Origin: Ancistrus triradiatus
Taxonomy: Eukaryota > Chordata > Actinopteri > Siluriformes > Loricariidae
NCBI GenBank assembly: GCA_025084515.1
Contig: JAJAGP010000206.1
Location: forward strand, 259,766 to 323,765
Direction of reading: 5' to 3'
DNA: 64,000 bases
Part shown: piece after piece, positions 11,055 through 20,920 of the stretch
Layout of the letters: every line of letters starts with the position of its first letter
Numbering within the stretch: the first letter of the stretch is position 1
Program-made: the position numbers and the translations under genes
Notes under the pieces: model-generated
Databases searched by the model: none
Told to the model about the DNA's origin: nothing
What the model saw: the letters and a program-made list of their open reading frames with translations, nothing else

Positions 11055-11300
11055 GCTGCTGTAAATAGCTATTCCTGAGGCCCCTGGTTCAAATCTCAGG
11101 CTGAGCTTACAAAGTCAGATTTATGTCTATAGCAGTTTTTTACAACAGGGCATTGTCTCAAAGCACCTTTACAAATATCTAGGCCCACAGCTCCAACTGA
11201 GAAAGTCTAGCATGACAGTGGCAAGGTAAAACTCCATAAATGTGACAAGGGACAAGACTCAAAAAAGGAACCAAAACTCCTTGGGCAGCCTAGATGTTAT
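11055..11300 (-). repeat. SINE-like head and R-repeat fragment
   Basis: The segment cccctggttcaaatctcagg near 11081 is B-box-like and may be a decayed SINE head. From 11117 the sequence (cagatttatgtctatagcag, then gggcattgtctcaaagcacc) matches the R repeat found at 35401 and, in inverse orientation, at 19070 and 26530. Strongly diverged. Confidence 0.5.
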
Positions 11301-11339
11301 ATGTAAGAAATTAACTAAATTACCTAAATAATGTCTTTA

Positions 11340-11800
11340 TAAAACCGTATTTTTCAGGCCATAAGGCGCACTTAAAATCCTTTAATTTTCTCAAAAATCG
11401 ACAGTGAGCCGTAAAATGCGGTGCGTCTAATGTATGAATTAATTCTGGTTGAGCCTTCTGACCTAGAACCGATTGTAGATGGTACACGGCACTCATAAAT
11501 CTGTCAAAATGTTTTAGCACGGTCTTTGGTAGGTTACGAAGCTTAAGGCAAACGTAGTGCGCAGCTTAGCGGAGTAATACGGTATGTGCTTCAGCATTAG
11601 GGTACGTGCATTCATTCATTCATTTTCGAAGCGGATTTCAAACACAACGCTATCAGTCACGCAGTACAACATGGACATAGAGCAGCTGCGAGAGAATTCA
11701 ACATTACCGAATCAATGATACGGAAGTGGAGGAAGCAAGAAGACGCCCTGCACCAGGTAAAGACCAAACTGAGCTTCCGACGAAACTTAAGAGTTTTAAG
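11340..11800 (+). mobile_element. pogo/Tigger-like element remnant
   Basis: The left part reads ccgtatttttcaggccataa followed by ggcgcacttaaaatcc, a start familiar from a family of fish DNA transposons whose interior encodes pogo-type transposase. From 11631 the coding region for a DNA-binding domain follows. No right end is visible, so only the 5' part survives. Confidence 0.6.
11631..11793 (+). pseudogene. Transposase DNA-binding domain fragment, pogo/CENP-B type
   Basis: In frame with the ATG at 11715, but open upstream of it, the translation gives AISHAVQHGHRAAAREF, then NITESMIRKWRKQEDALHQ and KLSFRRN. This matches the helix-turn-helix (Brinker/CENP-B-type) domain of pogo-like fish transposases: His-Gly-x-Arg-Ala-Ala-Ala in the first helices and ITESMIRKWRKQ in the recognition helix. 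After about residue 55 similarity is lost and there is no DDE domain. A relic. Function in DNA binding is unlikely without a start codon in place. Confidence 0.65.
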
Positions 11801-12570
11801 TTTAGCCCTCATACGCCTTCTTAGATGTGCTGGTTTTATGCTCTCATTGCTGAAAATCTCACAGCACACAAACCATTATGATCTTGGTTCTTCCTCTGTA
11901 GGATTAAAATACCACCTACTGAAGATCTTGGCAGGGTAGAATTTTATTACTAGCAGGACATTTGTCACATTTTAAGCTTGGCGAGGGTGAGAGGCACAGT
12001 TGGCGGCTTTTCCAGGTAAAATCCAGGGAAATCTGTCCTGCCATCACAGGTGGCGAGAGATGAAGTTGGCTAGATAATGGGCTAGATTCACTGCATTTTA
12101 AATCACATAATCACATTTTATAAAAGTATAAATGTAGCAATGTAAATAAATAACGCAAAAAAGAGCCCCACAGACGACTCCTGTGAATGATGGGAGGGTT
12201 TCAAAGTGACTCTGAAATTACAAGAAAGATGGAGATGGCCAAAGTCAGACACCAGTGGTGCAGTCCCAGCCGACAGCAAAACCCTGTCGAATTTTGCTGA
12301 TGTTGAACTCGAAGGAAATGATTAGTGTTTAAAGGACCACTTTGCCTTTAAGTGCAAGAAAGGCAACAGCTTTATTAAAGACCTTCATTGGTTGTGTTGT
12401 TTGAAAATGTTTTATGGGACAAACTGCACTAAAATGATGAATTATACCTCCCTACATTTTTATATGTCGTGTCTACAAGTTTAATTTTGTTACTGCTCTT
12501 TAATTTGTGGAGATGTTTTAATTAAAAACAATTAGCTGACAACTAGTCCTTTTTGCACTACACAGAAGAG
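11801..12570. other. Unassigned sequence
   Basis: Could include more of the decayed pogo-like element, but no end or domain is visible. No open frame of note. Confidence 0.35.
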
Positions 12571-12574
12571 GCCA

Positions 12575-12725
12575 ACCTCCCCTTAAAAAAGAGTAACTTT
12601 ACTCTGTGTAAATTCTATAGGAGCTACTTTTTACTTTTACTTGAGTAGATTTTTAGGCAGGTAAAATTAATAATAGCACTTTTATTTGACTACAATATTT
12701 TAGTACTCTTTCCACTTCTGATAAC
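12575..12725. repeat. Dispersed DNA-transposon end (class uncertain)
   Basis: The phrases ttttacttttacttgagtag, atttgactacaatattttag and tactctttccacttctga form the kind of end seen in a very common family of fish non-autonomous DNA elements. Only one end is visible. Assignment is from memory of the family and uncertain. Confidence 0.4.
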
Positions 12726-13955
12726 TTCTAGCTAATCCTCTATTTATTGCATGTACTCTACTGTTTCATTTGCCTTCTGAGCGGTGAACGTTCGAGGATT
12801 ATGTCTGGATCTGTGCTTGTTCTAAGTTAATCCAACTGTATATGGTTAGTTAAGTGAAACTAGCACTACAAACCAAAGTACATTTCATATATAGCCGCTG
12901 TGTTTTTCCAGCAGCAGTCATAGTGCATCAATCATATGGGATTGTAGTGGAAATGTGACCTACAGACTGACTCAATTTGGCTCTGAATCCTGCCCTGTCA
13001 TTTTATCTTCTCTGAAGCTCATCACTCAGCACAGTGGGGTTTTTTAAAGAGCCTCTCATTAGCTATCTCTCCATTACCCCATACAGGGCGCATCTCTCAC
13101 TCTCATTTCTAGCACCATGTGTTAAAAGTAGAGATTTTTTTACATTTGTATGCATCTGTTGAGCGAAAGACCACTCCTGTAGCTCATGCATGAGCTTCAG
13201 CCATGGATCTGATCCATTTTTGTACCATATGCAACCATGGTGGGTGTTAATGAGCCTGCCTTTTTCACCTTTCCATGGCCGCCTCTTGCACGTCTTAGGT
13301 TCTCAAACAGTGACCCAGTATGTACAGTCGTTAGCGACAGGTTAAGGTGCCTGGTGTGTGTCCGTGTCTTTGCTTCACCCTGGAGACAGAGAGCTGCAAA
13401 ATATGCCACGCTTGTCACTGGGTAAGGAATTTAAAATTACAGCCTTTGGATGACAGCGACACTTGTTGGTTGACACTAACATGTGAAAAGGCAACCATTT
13501 CCAGTTCTAGCATGCTTAGCATTTTAGGTGTAGATTATATTGGTGTTAATGGGAAATTCACAAACGTAAATAATTGTTATCCTGGACTTCTCGTTTATTC
13601 GTCCAATGGCAATCTGAGAATGATGCTCATGGGCCATTGGGTGGACAAGGTAATTTTAGGGGATCCAAAAATAAACACTGAGCTATGCAAATTAGTTTCA
13701 GCTCATGTGAAAGAAATTTAGTGTGGCACACAGGGTGACTAATCCCCATACAGCAGTATCATAACAACTGTAGAGCATCATTAGCATTTAGCCCATATTC
13801 CTTTCAAAAGTGTGAACCACCAAGGATTAAGGGTCCTGGCAGTCAACACCTTTAGTTTATGGGGCACTTACTATCATGTAACTTAACATGCTAGTAATGC
13901 TTACTGAGTGAGCATTAGTAAACTGATATTATCTGATTTACCAGTTTTGCTAATA
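12726..13955. other. Single-copy-looking region
   Basis: No repeat family seen elsewhere in the window. Two overlapping open frames on the plus strand (13237-13425 and 13347-13721; the second 124 codons) have no recognisable domain and no clear splice context. The stretch around 12990-13300 is compositionally balanced and could be conserved non-coding DNA. I cannot show conservation. Confidence 0.3.
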
Positions 13956-13957
13956 TA

Positions 13958-14340
13958 CAGTAATGTGCAAAAATGTTAGGCCACCATTGGATTTGTTGTT
14001 TTTCCATATATAACATATTGTCAGTAATTGGGCCCAAAAATTTCTAACTTGAAGTCGTCACTCCATAATACCCTTTTCCGATAATCACTCCAATCTTTGT
14101 GAGCTTTAGCATATCTTAGCCATGTTACCCTTCTGAAAAGTTGACTGTTGAAGGGTCAACTTGGCGTTCCAATGAAGCTTCCAGATGCTGCTATTGCTTA
14201 AGTATAAGGGGAGGTCACACTACATACTTGCCACTGAAGCCTATAGAAGCTGTTTTTTTCTGATGATGTCCAGTTTTTAATACTGCATACAAATTTAGTT
14301 TCTGGTTGGATTCTAATAAAGAGACTGAGAAATAATTATG
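13958..14340 (-). mobile_element. Tc1-F element, one end missing
   Basis: Starts after TA with cagtaatgtgcaaaaatgtt, then aggccaccattggatttg. The body (tttgtgagctttagcatatc, aaggggaggtcacact, ctgcatacaaatttag) matches the copy at 60543 in the same orientation and the copies at 521 and 30321 in the opposite one. Sequence stops matching at about 14335 (gagactgagaaataattat), so roughly 80 bp including the second terminal repeat are lost. Confidence 0.7.
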
Positions 14341-14482
14341 ACACTAAGCATAGCCTTCCTAATCAACTATACAACTCAATGGAACCATACTACTAACCAC
14401 CTAAAACCACATAACACTCTTCAAAAAGTGCTCTCAGTTGTGCTTTTTTCATCTTTCACCTATCCTAATATTAAATATATAT
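14341..14482. other. Short unassigned stretch
   Basis: Between the Tc1-F remnant and a SINE. AT-rich, nothing seen. Confidence 0.4.
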
Positions 14483-14660
14483 ATTTAGCAGACACTCTTG
14501 TCCAGAGCAACCTACAGTGAATACAGTCTTACAATCCAAGCAATTGTTAAGGGCCTTGCTCTGGCACCCAACAGTGGCAGCTTGACAGATGTGGGATTTG
14601 AACCACAGACCTTCAGGTTCATAGTTCAGTACAATATCTGCTGTGCCACTGCAGTCCATA
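14483..14660 (-). repeat. SINE, minus orientation
   Basis: On the plus strand it begins with the reversed tail (tttagcagacactcttgtcc), then caatccaagcaattgttaag, and ends with the head complement (tgggatttgaaccacagacc, ctgctgtgccactgcagtcc). The gatttgaaccaca segment is the complement of the B box. Same family as 3420, 44509 and 63410. Confidence 0.75.
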
Positions 14661-16188
14661 TGTACAGCTGAGCAATTGGTTCTGACTGCCATTGTAGATT
14701 TGATTTACACAGTGCCAAAACTCTTGGTGGTGGGATTGTGAGCTCATGTAGTCCAGTGCAATATAAAACTATATTTCTAATTTCTATTGCTCTTCAATGT
14801 CAAACAATTATGACTATCATTGGCATTTGCTAAAATAAATATTCTGTCTTTGCAGAAGTAAAACCAACTGTGGTTGTCGTGCATCAATGCTAAGTACTTA
14901 TGTTAAAGAATAATTGTGAAAGGTTACATTTACAGTTATTTTGGTTGTCAAAGGTAGATTTTTTGTGCTAGGAACCACTGTTTCTTTATGAGCAAGTTCA
15001 TGCTTTTTACAGTATCATTCTCTAATTTAACATTCTTGAATGTAATCTAAGTGACCTTGCATTTTTAGAAATGCCTTTCTTATGTTGTGAGCTATATGTC
15101 CAAAACAGCCTTTTCTTTGATTCACAGGTATATGCAGTATACACACTAATAATGTGCAGTGATATGTACTGGCCATTACAAGAAATGACAAATAAGAAAA
15201 CAAAAACTAAAGGTATTTGACAAATGTGACTTGTAATGGTGAAAAACCTTAAAAAACGTTTTTTAAGGTTTTTAAGCATTCCTATAAGTTGCTGGAGACT
15301 GGTTGCTTGTTGCAGAAAACCTCTCCGAATGAGAATACAAAGCACTTGTGACCAAGTCACCTTGGATACGGGCTACTGGATATGGGTAAATGTAAATGGG
15401 TAAATGTAAATGGCTCTTTCTAAAGCTGCTTTAACAGTTGATAAAAGGACTATTTAATCACACTAAATTCAGTTGATAATTGGTTAGACTGTTGATCCTG
15501 AAGAAAGATCCACTGTTATGTTGTTTACTTTGTTTAATAGAAAGTTGATGTGAAATGAATACAGAGAAGCACATCTTATCCAACGCTTATTTTGCCTGTA
15601 CCGGCAAAGAATTATGTTATTGCTAGACTAGTTAGCTCCATGTCATGGACAATGAATTAAATAGATTTGTAACTGTTTGGTTTTATAGTGTGCAGTCTGA
15701 CAAACTAAGGTTTGCTTTCATTATTATTATTATAACTTAATTGACTGACATTTCATGCTGATTACATAAATTGAACCTGAATTTTGGATAATACCTAGTG
15801 TTTCATAGCAGACATACCTTTTTGTTTTTAAGTCTCATATGTCACCATGCTGCTGACTCCACAGTGCTATTGTGAGAGCACTTGGCAAGGCTGAATGCAT
15901 CCTAAATGCCAGGAACATTGATTGAAGGAGCCACTCAGAGCTTCAGACAGTATCTGAACTGCATGATAATGCTGTTTGGAGAGAGATATTGTCTTCAGTA
16001 TTCACACGCATTAGTCTGCCAAATCCACACAAATATTTCCCCACTGGGGAAAGGCTGCTCTGTTTCTTTTGCTTTAAACTTGCGTTATAGCTAAAGAGAA
16101 AGACCTCAGTGGAGAAATGAGCCACTCATACCAATACCAACATGATGCATTGTTTGTTTTGTCTTTTCTGTGTGCTTCATACGGAGAT
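14661..16188. other. Unassigned sequence
   Basis: Includes the perfect palindrome at 15242-15273 and a short direct repeat (gggtaaatgtaaat twice, 15384-15411). The minus-strand 112-codon frame at 15022-15360 shows no domain. No family repeat detected. Confidence 0.35.
15242..15273. repeat. Perfect 32-bp palindrome
   Basis: The left half aaaaaccttaaaaaac is followed directly by its reverse complement, with no spacer (centre c/g at 15257/15258). It does not belong to a visible transposon end. Could be a hairpin-prone site or the fused ends of a lost element. Confidence 0.9.
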
Positions 16189-16189
16189 A

Positions 16190-16674
16190 TACACTCAATG
16201 ATCACTTTATTAGGTGCACAGCCTTGTTTCTACACTCATTGCCCATTATCAGTTCCACTTACCATATAGAAGCACTTTGTAGTTCTACAGTTACAGACCA
16301 TAGTCCATCTGTGTCTCTAAATACTTTGTTTGTCCCCTTTACTCTGTTCTCTAATGGTCAGGACCCCCACAGGTCCAACAGATCAGGTATTATTTGAGTG
16401 GTGGATCATTTTCAGCACTGCAATGACACTGATTTGGTGGTATGAGTGGATCAGACACAGCAGTGCTGCTGGAATTTTTATAGAACCTGATCTGTGCTTG
16501 GCCTGACCATTAAAGAACAGAGTAAAGGGGAGGAACAAATTATGTAGAGAACCAGATGGACTGCAGTCTGTAATTGTAGAACTACAAAGTGCTTCTGTGG
16601 TAAGTGGAACTGATAAAATAGACAGTGAGAGTTGAAACGAGGAGGTGTACCTAATAAAGTGATTGGTGTGTGTA
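16190..16674. mobile_element. MITE-2, long-inverted-repeat foldback element
   Basis: The ends tacactcaatgatcacttta and gtgtacctaataaagtgatt are inverted copies. Inverted similarity continues far inward: gaagcactttgtagttctac near 16269 against gtagaactacaaagtgcttc near 16577, and tttactctgttctctaatgg against ttaaagaacagagtaaaggg. The arms of about 190 bp enclose a short core. The ends share the ctttattagg motif of Tc1-B, so mobilisation by a Tc1-B-type transposase is plausible. Copies at 41627 and 57195. Confidence 0.8.
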
Positions 16675-17039
16675 TACTGGAAATTTGGTGCCCTTCCTAG
16701 CTCCTTGATTGGAGCCAAGTTTCACCCACCCTTCACAACCAAACCATAAAAGGAATAAGTGGTGATATCTTCTTAAGAAGAACTCTCTATAATAGCTGTT
16801 CTTTAAAGAGCCTGTCAACACGGATTGCACCACCTTTCAACCACCACATCCTTAGATTGTCAGGCATCCAATTATCATCATCTAAAGTTTTCATCTTTTC
16901 CTAACAGCTACAAACAAGTGGTTAAAAATTCCATTTGCGTTTTACTACTGTCACATGGTTTTTATATCATTTTGATTAAATGTGTCAGTGGCACGGGCTT
17001 TATCACCCCACTAAGTTTCTTTATTATTTCTGCCAGACG
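16675..17039. other. Unassigned sequence
   Basis: No repeat or convincing open frame. Adjacent to a stretch that looks like conserved non-coding DNA. Confidence 0.4.
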
Positions 17040-17640
17040 TTCTTGTTTTCGTTAGCCGTCTGTTTGAATATTAACCGACGGTCTTCGCATATGAGGAAGA
17101 GATAAAAATCCTCACCCTTCACCTTTCCACCGCACTGAATGTGCTCATGCTGATCTTTCGCTGAAAGCTTGGATCTAAGACTGACACATTAAATATGCTG
17201 CCCTTTTTGTTGCCCTATCCTTTAATTAGCAGCGTTGTCCCCTCGCAAAGGGCACCAGGTCGAGACAGCCGTGGAGGTGACGGGCAAGTCACAGAAATTC
17301 TACCTACATTTCAGTGCTACTGTTTGTATTTAGCATGTTTGTCATTTAGGCGTTCTTTAAAATGCTGCCTTGAAGTAAACCGTTGACAGGATATGATTAA
17401 TAAGGAGCAGAGAGACTCAGCACCCAAACACGGCCATGGAGACCACAGCATAGTATCAAACACTCGGAAGCATAAACAATCCCACAAGCAGCATTCAGAA
17501 AATGCTGTCTGCTTGACACTGATCATTAATAGCACCGTGCATGATTAAATACAGCCTAATATAATCGAGAGGTCAAGCAGTGTTTACAGATTCCTTGTGA
17601 GCCATTCTGCTGGCTGAGCTCTGAGGTGTTCTGAGAATAA
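17040..17640. other. Candidate conserved non-coding region
   Basis: Repeat-free with balanced composition and several homeodomain-type cores (ctttaattagcag, gatatgattaataagg, tgatcattaatagc, gcatgattaaatac) within about 350 bp. No open frame longer than 75 codons. Clusters of such motifs are common in vertebrate developmental enhancers. Conservation is not shown here, so this is a guess from texture. Confidence 0.3.
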
Positions 17641-17694
17641 AAAAAATGGTGTTCAATCTTTATATCAGACTTGTTTCTCACAGTCTGAGAGTCC

Positions 17695-17912
17695 TTTAGA
17701 GTCCTTTTTTGCAAACTCCAGACATGCTTTCATGTATCGTTTACTGTGGAGAGGTTTCTGTCTAGCCACTCTGCATTAAGCCTACACTGGTGGAGTGCTG
17801 CAGTGATGGTTGACCTTCTGGAAGTTTCTGCACACAAGATCTTTGAAGTTCAGCCAGTGTGACCATTGAGTTCTTGGTCACCTCTCTTACCAAGGCCCTT
17901 CTTTTCACCCTA
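17695..17912 (-). mobile_element. Tc1-like element fragment
   Basis: The sequence gtggagaggtttctgtctag, ccactctgcattaagcctac, gtggagtgctgcagtgatgg, ttgaccttctggaagtttct, ttcttggtcacctctcttac and caaggcccttcttttcaccc is a familiar dispersed segment of fish Tc1-related repeats (related to salmonid types). Ends are not visible. It stops where a (TA)n-bordered Tc1-G begins. Confidence 0.5.
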
Positions 17913-17918
17913 TATATA

Positions 17919-18240
17919 CAGTGGTGTGAAAAAGTGTTTGCCCCCTTCCTGATTTCCTATTTTTTTGCATATTTGTCACACTTAAGTGTTTCGGAACATC
18001 AAACCAATTTAAATATTAGTCAAAGACAACACAGGTAAACACAAAATGCAGTTTTTAAATGAAGGTGTTTATTATTAAGGGAAAAAAAATCCAAACCTAC
18101 ATGGCGCTGTGTGAAAAAGCGATTGCCCCCCCTTGTTAAAACATAGCTAAACTATGGTTTATCACACCTGAGTTCACTGTCTCTAGCCACACCCAGGCCT
18201 GATTATTGCCACATCTGTTCTCAATCAGGACATCACTTGT
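17919..18240 (+). mobile_element. Tc1-G left end
   Basis: Starts after tatatata with cagtggtgtgaaaaagtgtt, then tgcccccttcctgatttcct. A partly inverted or repeated inner copy occurs at ctgtgtgaaaaagcgattgc near 18105. Later parts (tagccacacccaggcctgat) match the 5' region of a known fish Tc1-like family. It is cut at 18240 by MITE-1 sequence, and no transposase is present. Confidence 0.6.
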
Positions 18241-18373
18241 CGCTACAAGTTTACGCAAGTGCACCGAATATCGAGCAACCCGGTGAGAACCGAGACAAAT
18301 TTTTTTTTGGTCAAAATGTGTCAAGAACAGAATCCAACGAGTTCCGAGGTGGTCGAGAACTAAAGTACCACTG
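18241..18373. mobile_element. MITE-1, right-half fragment
   Basis: Matches the terminal region of MITE-1: cgaatatcgagcaacccggt near 18265, ggtgagaaccgagacaaatt, and the end gaactaaagtaccactg before TA. Nearest relatives are the halves at 39860-39983 and 45150-45231. Confidence 0.65.
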
Positions 18374-18394
18374 TGTATATATATTTATAATATG

Positions 18395-18848
18395 TTTATT
18401 GTAAGACTTCTGCTTTATTGTATTGGAGGGAAATAACATATTTGTGTGCAAATATAAACTTGACAAACAGCAGAAACCTAAACAAAATCAATATTTGGTG
18501 TGACAACCCTTTAACCCCATTAACAGTGTTATGAAAACAGGCTGGTATGTTTTCCCAAGCCTCTTGGAGAACCTGCCTCAGTTCGTCGTAAGACTTTCTT
18601 CTGTCTCTTCATGTATTCCCAGACTGACTAAAATACCGTTGAGATGCCTCTGTGGGGGCCATACCACCTGCAGTATTACTCCTTATCCTTCTTTTTGCTG
18701 ATGATAGTTCTTTATGACTTTGGCCATGTGTTAATGTGGATAATAATCTGCTTTTACTTTTCTGAAGTGAGGGGTTCATTATGTTTGACCAAATCACCAA
18801 CTACATTTGCAGAAATACAGCCCCAAAGCTGGAGGGGCTATTAAAAAA
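18395..18848 (-). mobile_element. Tc1-H element fragment
   Basis: Phrases such as caatatttggtgtgacaacc, cttctgtctcttcatgtatt, ctgtgggggccataccacct, gatagttctttatgactttg and catttgcagaaatacagccc read as the antisense of the transposase region of a widespread fish Tc1-like family. The minus-strand open frame (18609-18800) is too damaged to show catalytic motifs. Ends absent. Confidence 0.5.
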
Positions 18849-18974
18849 AAGTCTGTTTGTGTGTTTTGTTGATTTAATCACATCAGATCCTACCAGGTTC
18901 TGGTTGGATTGTGATGTTGGGCTACTGCCTATTTGTACTAGCATGAAGTTATATCTACTAAGAAGAATACAATG

Positions 18975-19030
18975 CACTTCTGTAAGTCGTTCTGGATAAG
19001 GGCATCTGCTAAATGCTGTAAATGTATTGT
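18975..19030 (+). repeat. SINE tail fragment
   Basis: The end motif gtcgttctggataagggcat followed by ctgctaaatgctgtaaatg is the L2-like tail of the window's SINE family. The head is not recognisable upstream, so this is a 5'-truncated copy. Confidence 0.65.
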
Positions 19031-19069
19031 ACTTCTATTATGAATTAGATAACTTAGTTTAATTCTTAG

Positions 19070-19275
19070 ATATATCATCTAAACTGTCCAAAGAGGATGG
19101 GTCCCTTTTTGAGTCATGGACCTTCCATGTTTTCTTCCTTATAAAGTTTAGGAAGTTCTTCCTTGCCACTGTCACCCTAGGCTTGCTCAATTTGGGATTG
19201 GGCTTAGATAATAGAAGATAATAGAAAGTTGTAAAGCTGCTTTGAGGCACTGGTTCATTATAAAAAGTGCTAAAG
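19070..19275 (+). repeat. R repeat, 3' part
   Basis: Reads ttccttataaagtttaggaa, ccttgccactgtcaccctag, gcttgctcaatttgggattg and ttgtaaagctgctttgaggc. The same order occurs at 26530 and in inverse orientation at 35401, 11117 and 62516. Copies share one end and vary in length, as 5'-truncated retroposons do. Confidence 0.65.
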
Positions 19276-19589
19276 ACATTTTGTTTCTGCCTCTGAGTCA
19301 TTGCTTTTTAGTTTTAGACCAGTTTTATCTGCAGACTGCAGACAGGTATTCCAGGGTCCCAATTGTTTTTGCTAGTTCCAAGCTTTTGAGCAGTCCTTTT
19401 TGTCTTCTGATTCAAGTCTTCTGCACTCAGCGTCCATGGTTTCAGTTTCCTAAACTGTTTATTTGTGCTCGTGCAAAAGAGCTTTGTCAGCACACCTGTC
19501 TGCTGACAGACCTTGCTCATGCAGGAAATTAATCTTGTATCTTCTTGCTGTACTCTCTCTGTATATTTGTGTACCATATTTAGCATATC
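19276..19589. other. Unassigned sequence
   Basis: No recognised repeat. Open frames on both strands here (19242-19532 plus, 19314-19586 minus) have no recognisable domain. Confidence 0.35.
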
Positions 19590-19772
19590 TTTGTTTTTCC
19601 CTTCTGAAAATGTGGTTTCTTGGCTGTGACCTTTCCAAAAATCCTAATGAAGGTGCCAGCTGCTGCTACTGCTACTGCTATTGTAAAACTAGCGATTGTA
19701 GCCTACAAAATCTGTTTTTTTTTTTTTTTCCCCAGTTCTTTAATACAGCATACAAATGTCTTATTTCTGGTC

Positions 19773-19814
<42 letters not shown>

Positions 19815-19883
19815 GGTAATCATGTCATTGCGAAAACAAAGGCATATCTAATCTAATGGTGGCCTGAGACTTTTGTAATATAC
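19590..19883 (-). mobile_element. Tc1-F partial copy with TAA expansion
   Basis: Matches the copy at 60543 from gtggtttcttggctgtgacc (near 19603) through the Ser/Ala-codon-like ctgctactgctactgc stretch to the terminal ctaatggtggcctgagactt at 19855. An (AAT/TAA)n run at 19776-19814 sits inside it where other copies have a single aataaagagactg region. The terminal 15 bases have decayed. Confidence 0.6.
19776..19814. repeat. (TAA)n microsatellite
   Basis: About 13 uninterrupted TAA units inside a Tc1-F relic. They give the poly-Ile tail of the plus-strand open frame 19463-19819, which is therefore spurious. Confidence 0.95.
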
Positions 19884-19893
19884 ATTTTATACA

Positions 19894-19930
<37 letters not shown>

Positions 19931-20014
19931 TATAGATAGTAATATATAGAGATATAGAGGATATGATGGATATAGATATACACACATATAAATAATTTTA
20001 TAACATTATATGTG

Positions 20015-20065
<51 letters not shown>

Positions 20066-20121
20066 ACACACATATAATGTATAAAATGTATATTACAAAA
20101 GTCTCAGGCCACCATTAGATT
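19850..20121. repeat. Large inverted repeat, 52-bp perfect arms
   Basis: The arm 19850-19901 is the exact reverse complement of 20070-20121. Each arm contains the Tc1-F terminal segment (ctaatggtggcctgagactt on the left, gtctcaggccaccattagat on the right) plus adjoining AT-rich sequence (tacattttatacattatatg). The 168-bp spacer is almost wholly A+T, with (TA)n runs at 19899-19928 and 20023-20064. Such a structure can extrude as a cruciform. The arms are younger or better preserved than the surrounding Tc1-F body, since they show no mismatch. Confidence 0.9.
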
Positions 20122-20132
20122 CCATTTTATGC

Positions 20133-20134
<2 letters not shown>

Positions 20135-20164
<30 letters not shown>
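20135..20164. repeat. (TA)n microsatellite
   Basis: A third (TA)n run immediately outside the right arm of the inverted repeat, preceded by attttatgcattatata, an imperfect echo of the arm's inner end. Confidence 0.9.
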
Positions 20165-20167
<3 letters not shown>

Positions 20168-20569
20168 TGTATATTTCAAAATGTTTTCAAACCAGACTGC
20201 TTTGGCTGACTCTTATATGGAATGTAAAAGTGTGTTACAATATTTATTTAATGTAATATTATATGCCCCATGTACTACCAATAGTTCAAGGACACCCAAA
20301 CAGCATCTCATAGTACCCAGATTTGTATTTGCTTTATCATTAGAGTTCTAATTTAGTATAAAAAAATGTCAGCTGGAGATTGAATGTTCATTCTGTGTTC
20401 TATATTTTATGTAGATTTATTGTTGTTATGTAGATTTATTTGATTTCACTTTACCTAAATGTGTTTTGGTAGTTTTACATTTCATTAACCAAAATGATGC
20501 CATGAATAAAAAAAATGCAAAATGAGACATTGCTCAATGGGGACCTCTATTGTTTAGAATTTCTGCTGC
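20165..20569. other. Unassigned AT-rich sequence
   Basis: Low-complexity T/A-rich DNA, no features seen. Confidence 0.4.
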
Positions 20570-20920
20570 ACCCTTTCCTTTTCTTTGCCTTTCTTGTCAT
20601 TAGGTTGCAGAAACAGCTGACCTTCTCTCTTCAGCCAGCCGTTCAAGGTTAGGTAGGAGCTCAAGGTCAGTGAAATAACTGCTGGAATAAAAGTGTCATA
20701 AGCCAGTGACAGCAGAGTGGAATGGGCTGAGAGCTGTTACCAGGGTCATCCTCACAAGGACAAGAAACTTCCATGGCGCCTGAATTACCCCCTATATTAT
20801 GGCAGACAAGCATCTCCTCTTACAGCATAGGAGTCCCGTTAAAGACGCCCGATTCCATTACAGCTGAATCTACTCACACAAAGTGATTTCAGCACCTTTT
20901 CTTTAGTTTCTACTAGCCTT
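20570..20920. other. Candidate conserved non-coding region
   Basis: Repeat-free and more GC-rich than its flanks (ttcagccagccgttcaaggt, gctgagagctgttaccaggg, gccagtgacagcagagtgga). No long open frame on either strand. The sharp composition contrast with the AT-rich flanks is the only evidence. Confidence 0.28.

Noticed and set aside
13347..13721. 124-codon plus-strand open frame
   Set aside because: No recognisable domain or convincing splice borders, and another overlapping frame is open as well. Could be chance.
18640..18700. Phrase ggggccataccacctg suggesting a 5S rRNA segment
   Set aside because: The surrounding sequence follows the Tc1-H pattern, and other 5S internal promoter parts are missing.
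19463..19819. 118-codon frame with poly-Ile end
   Set aside because: Ends in the (TAA)n microsatellite and overlaps a Tc1-F relic.
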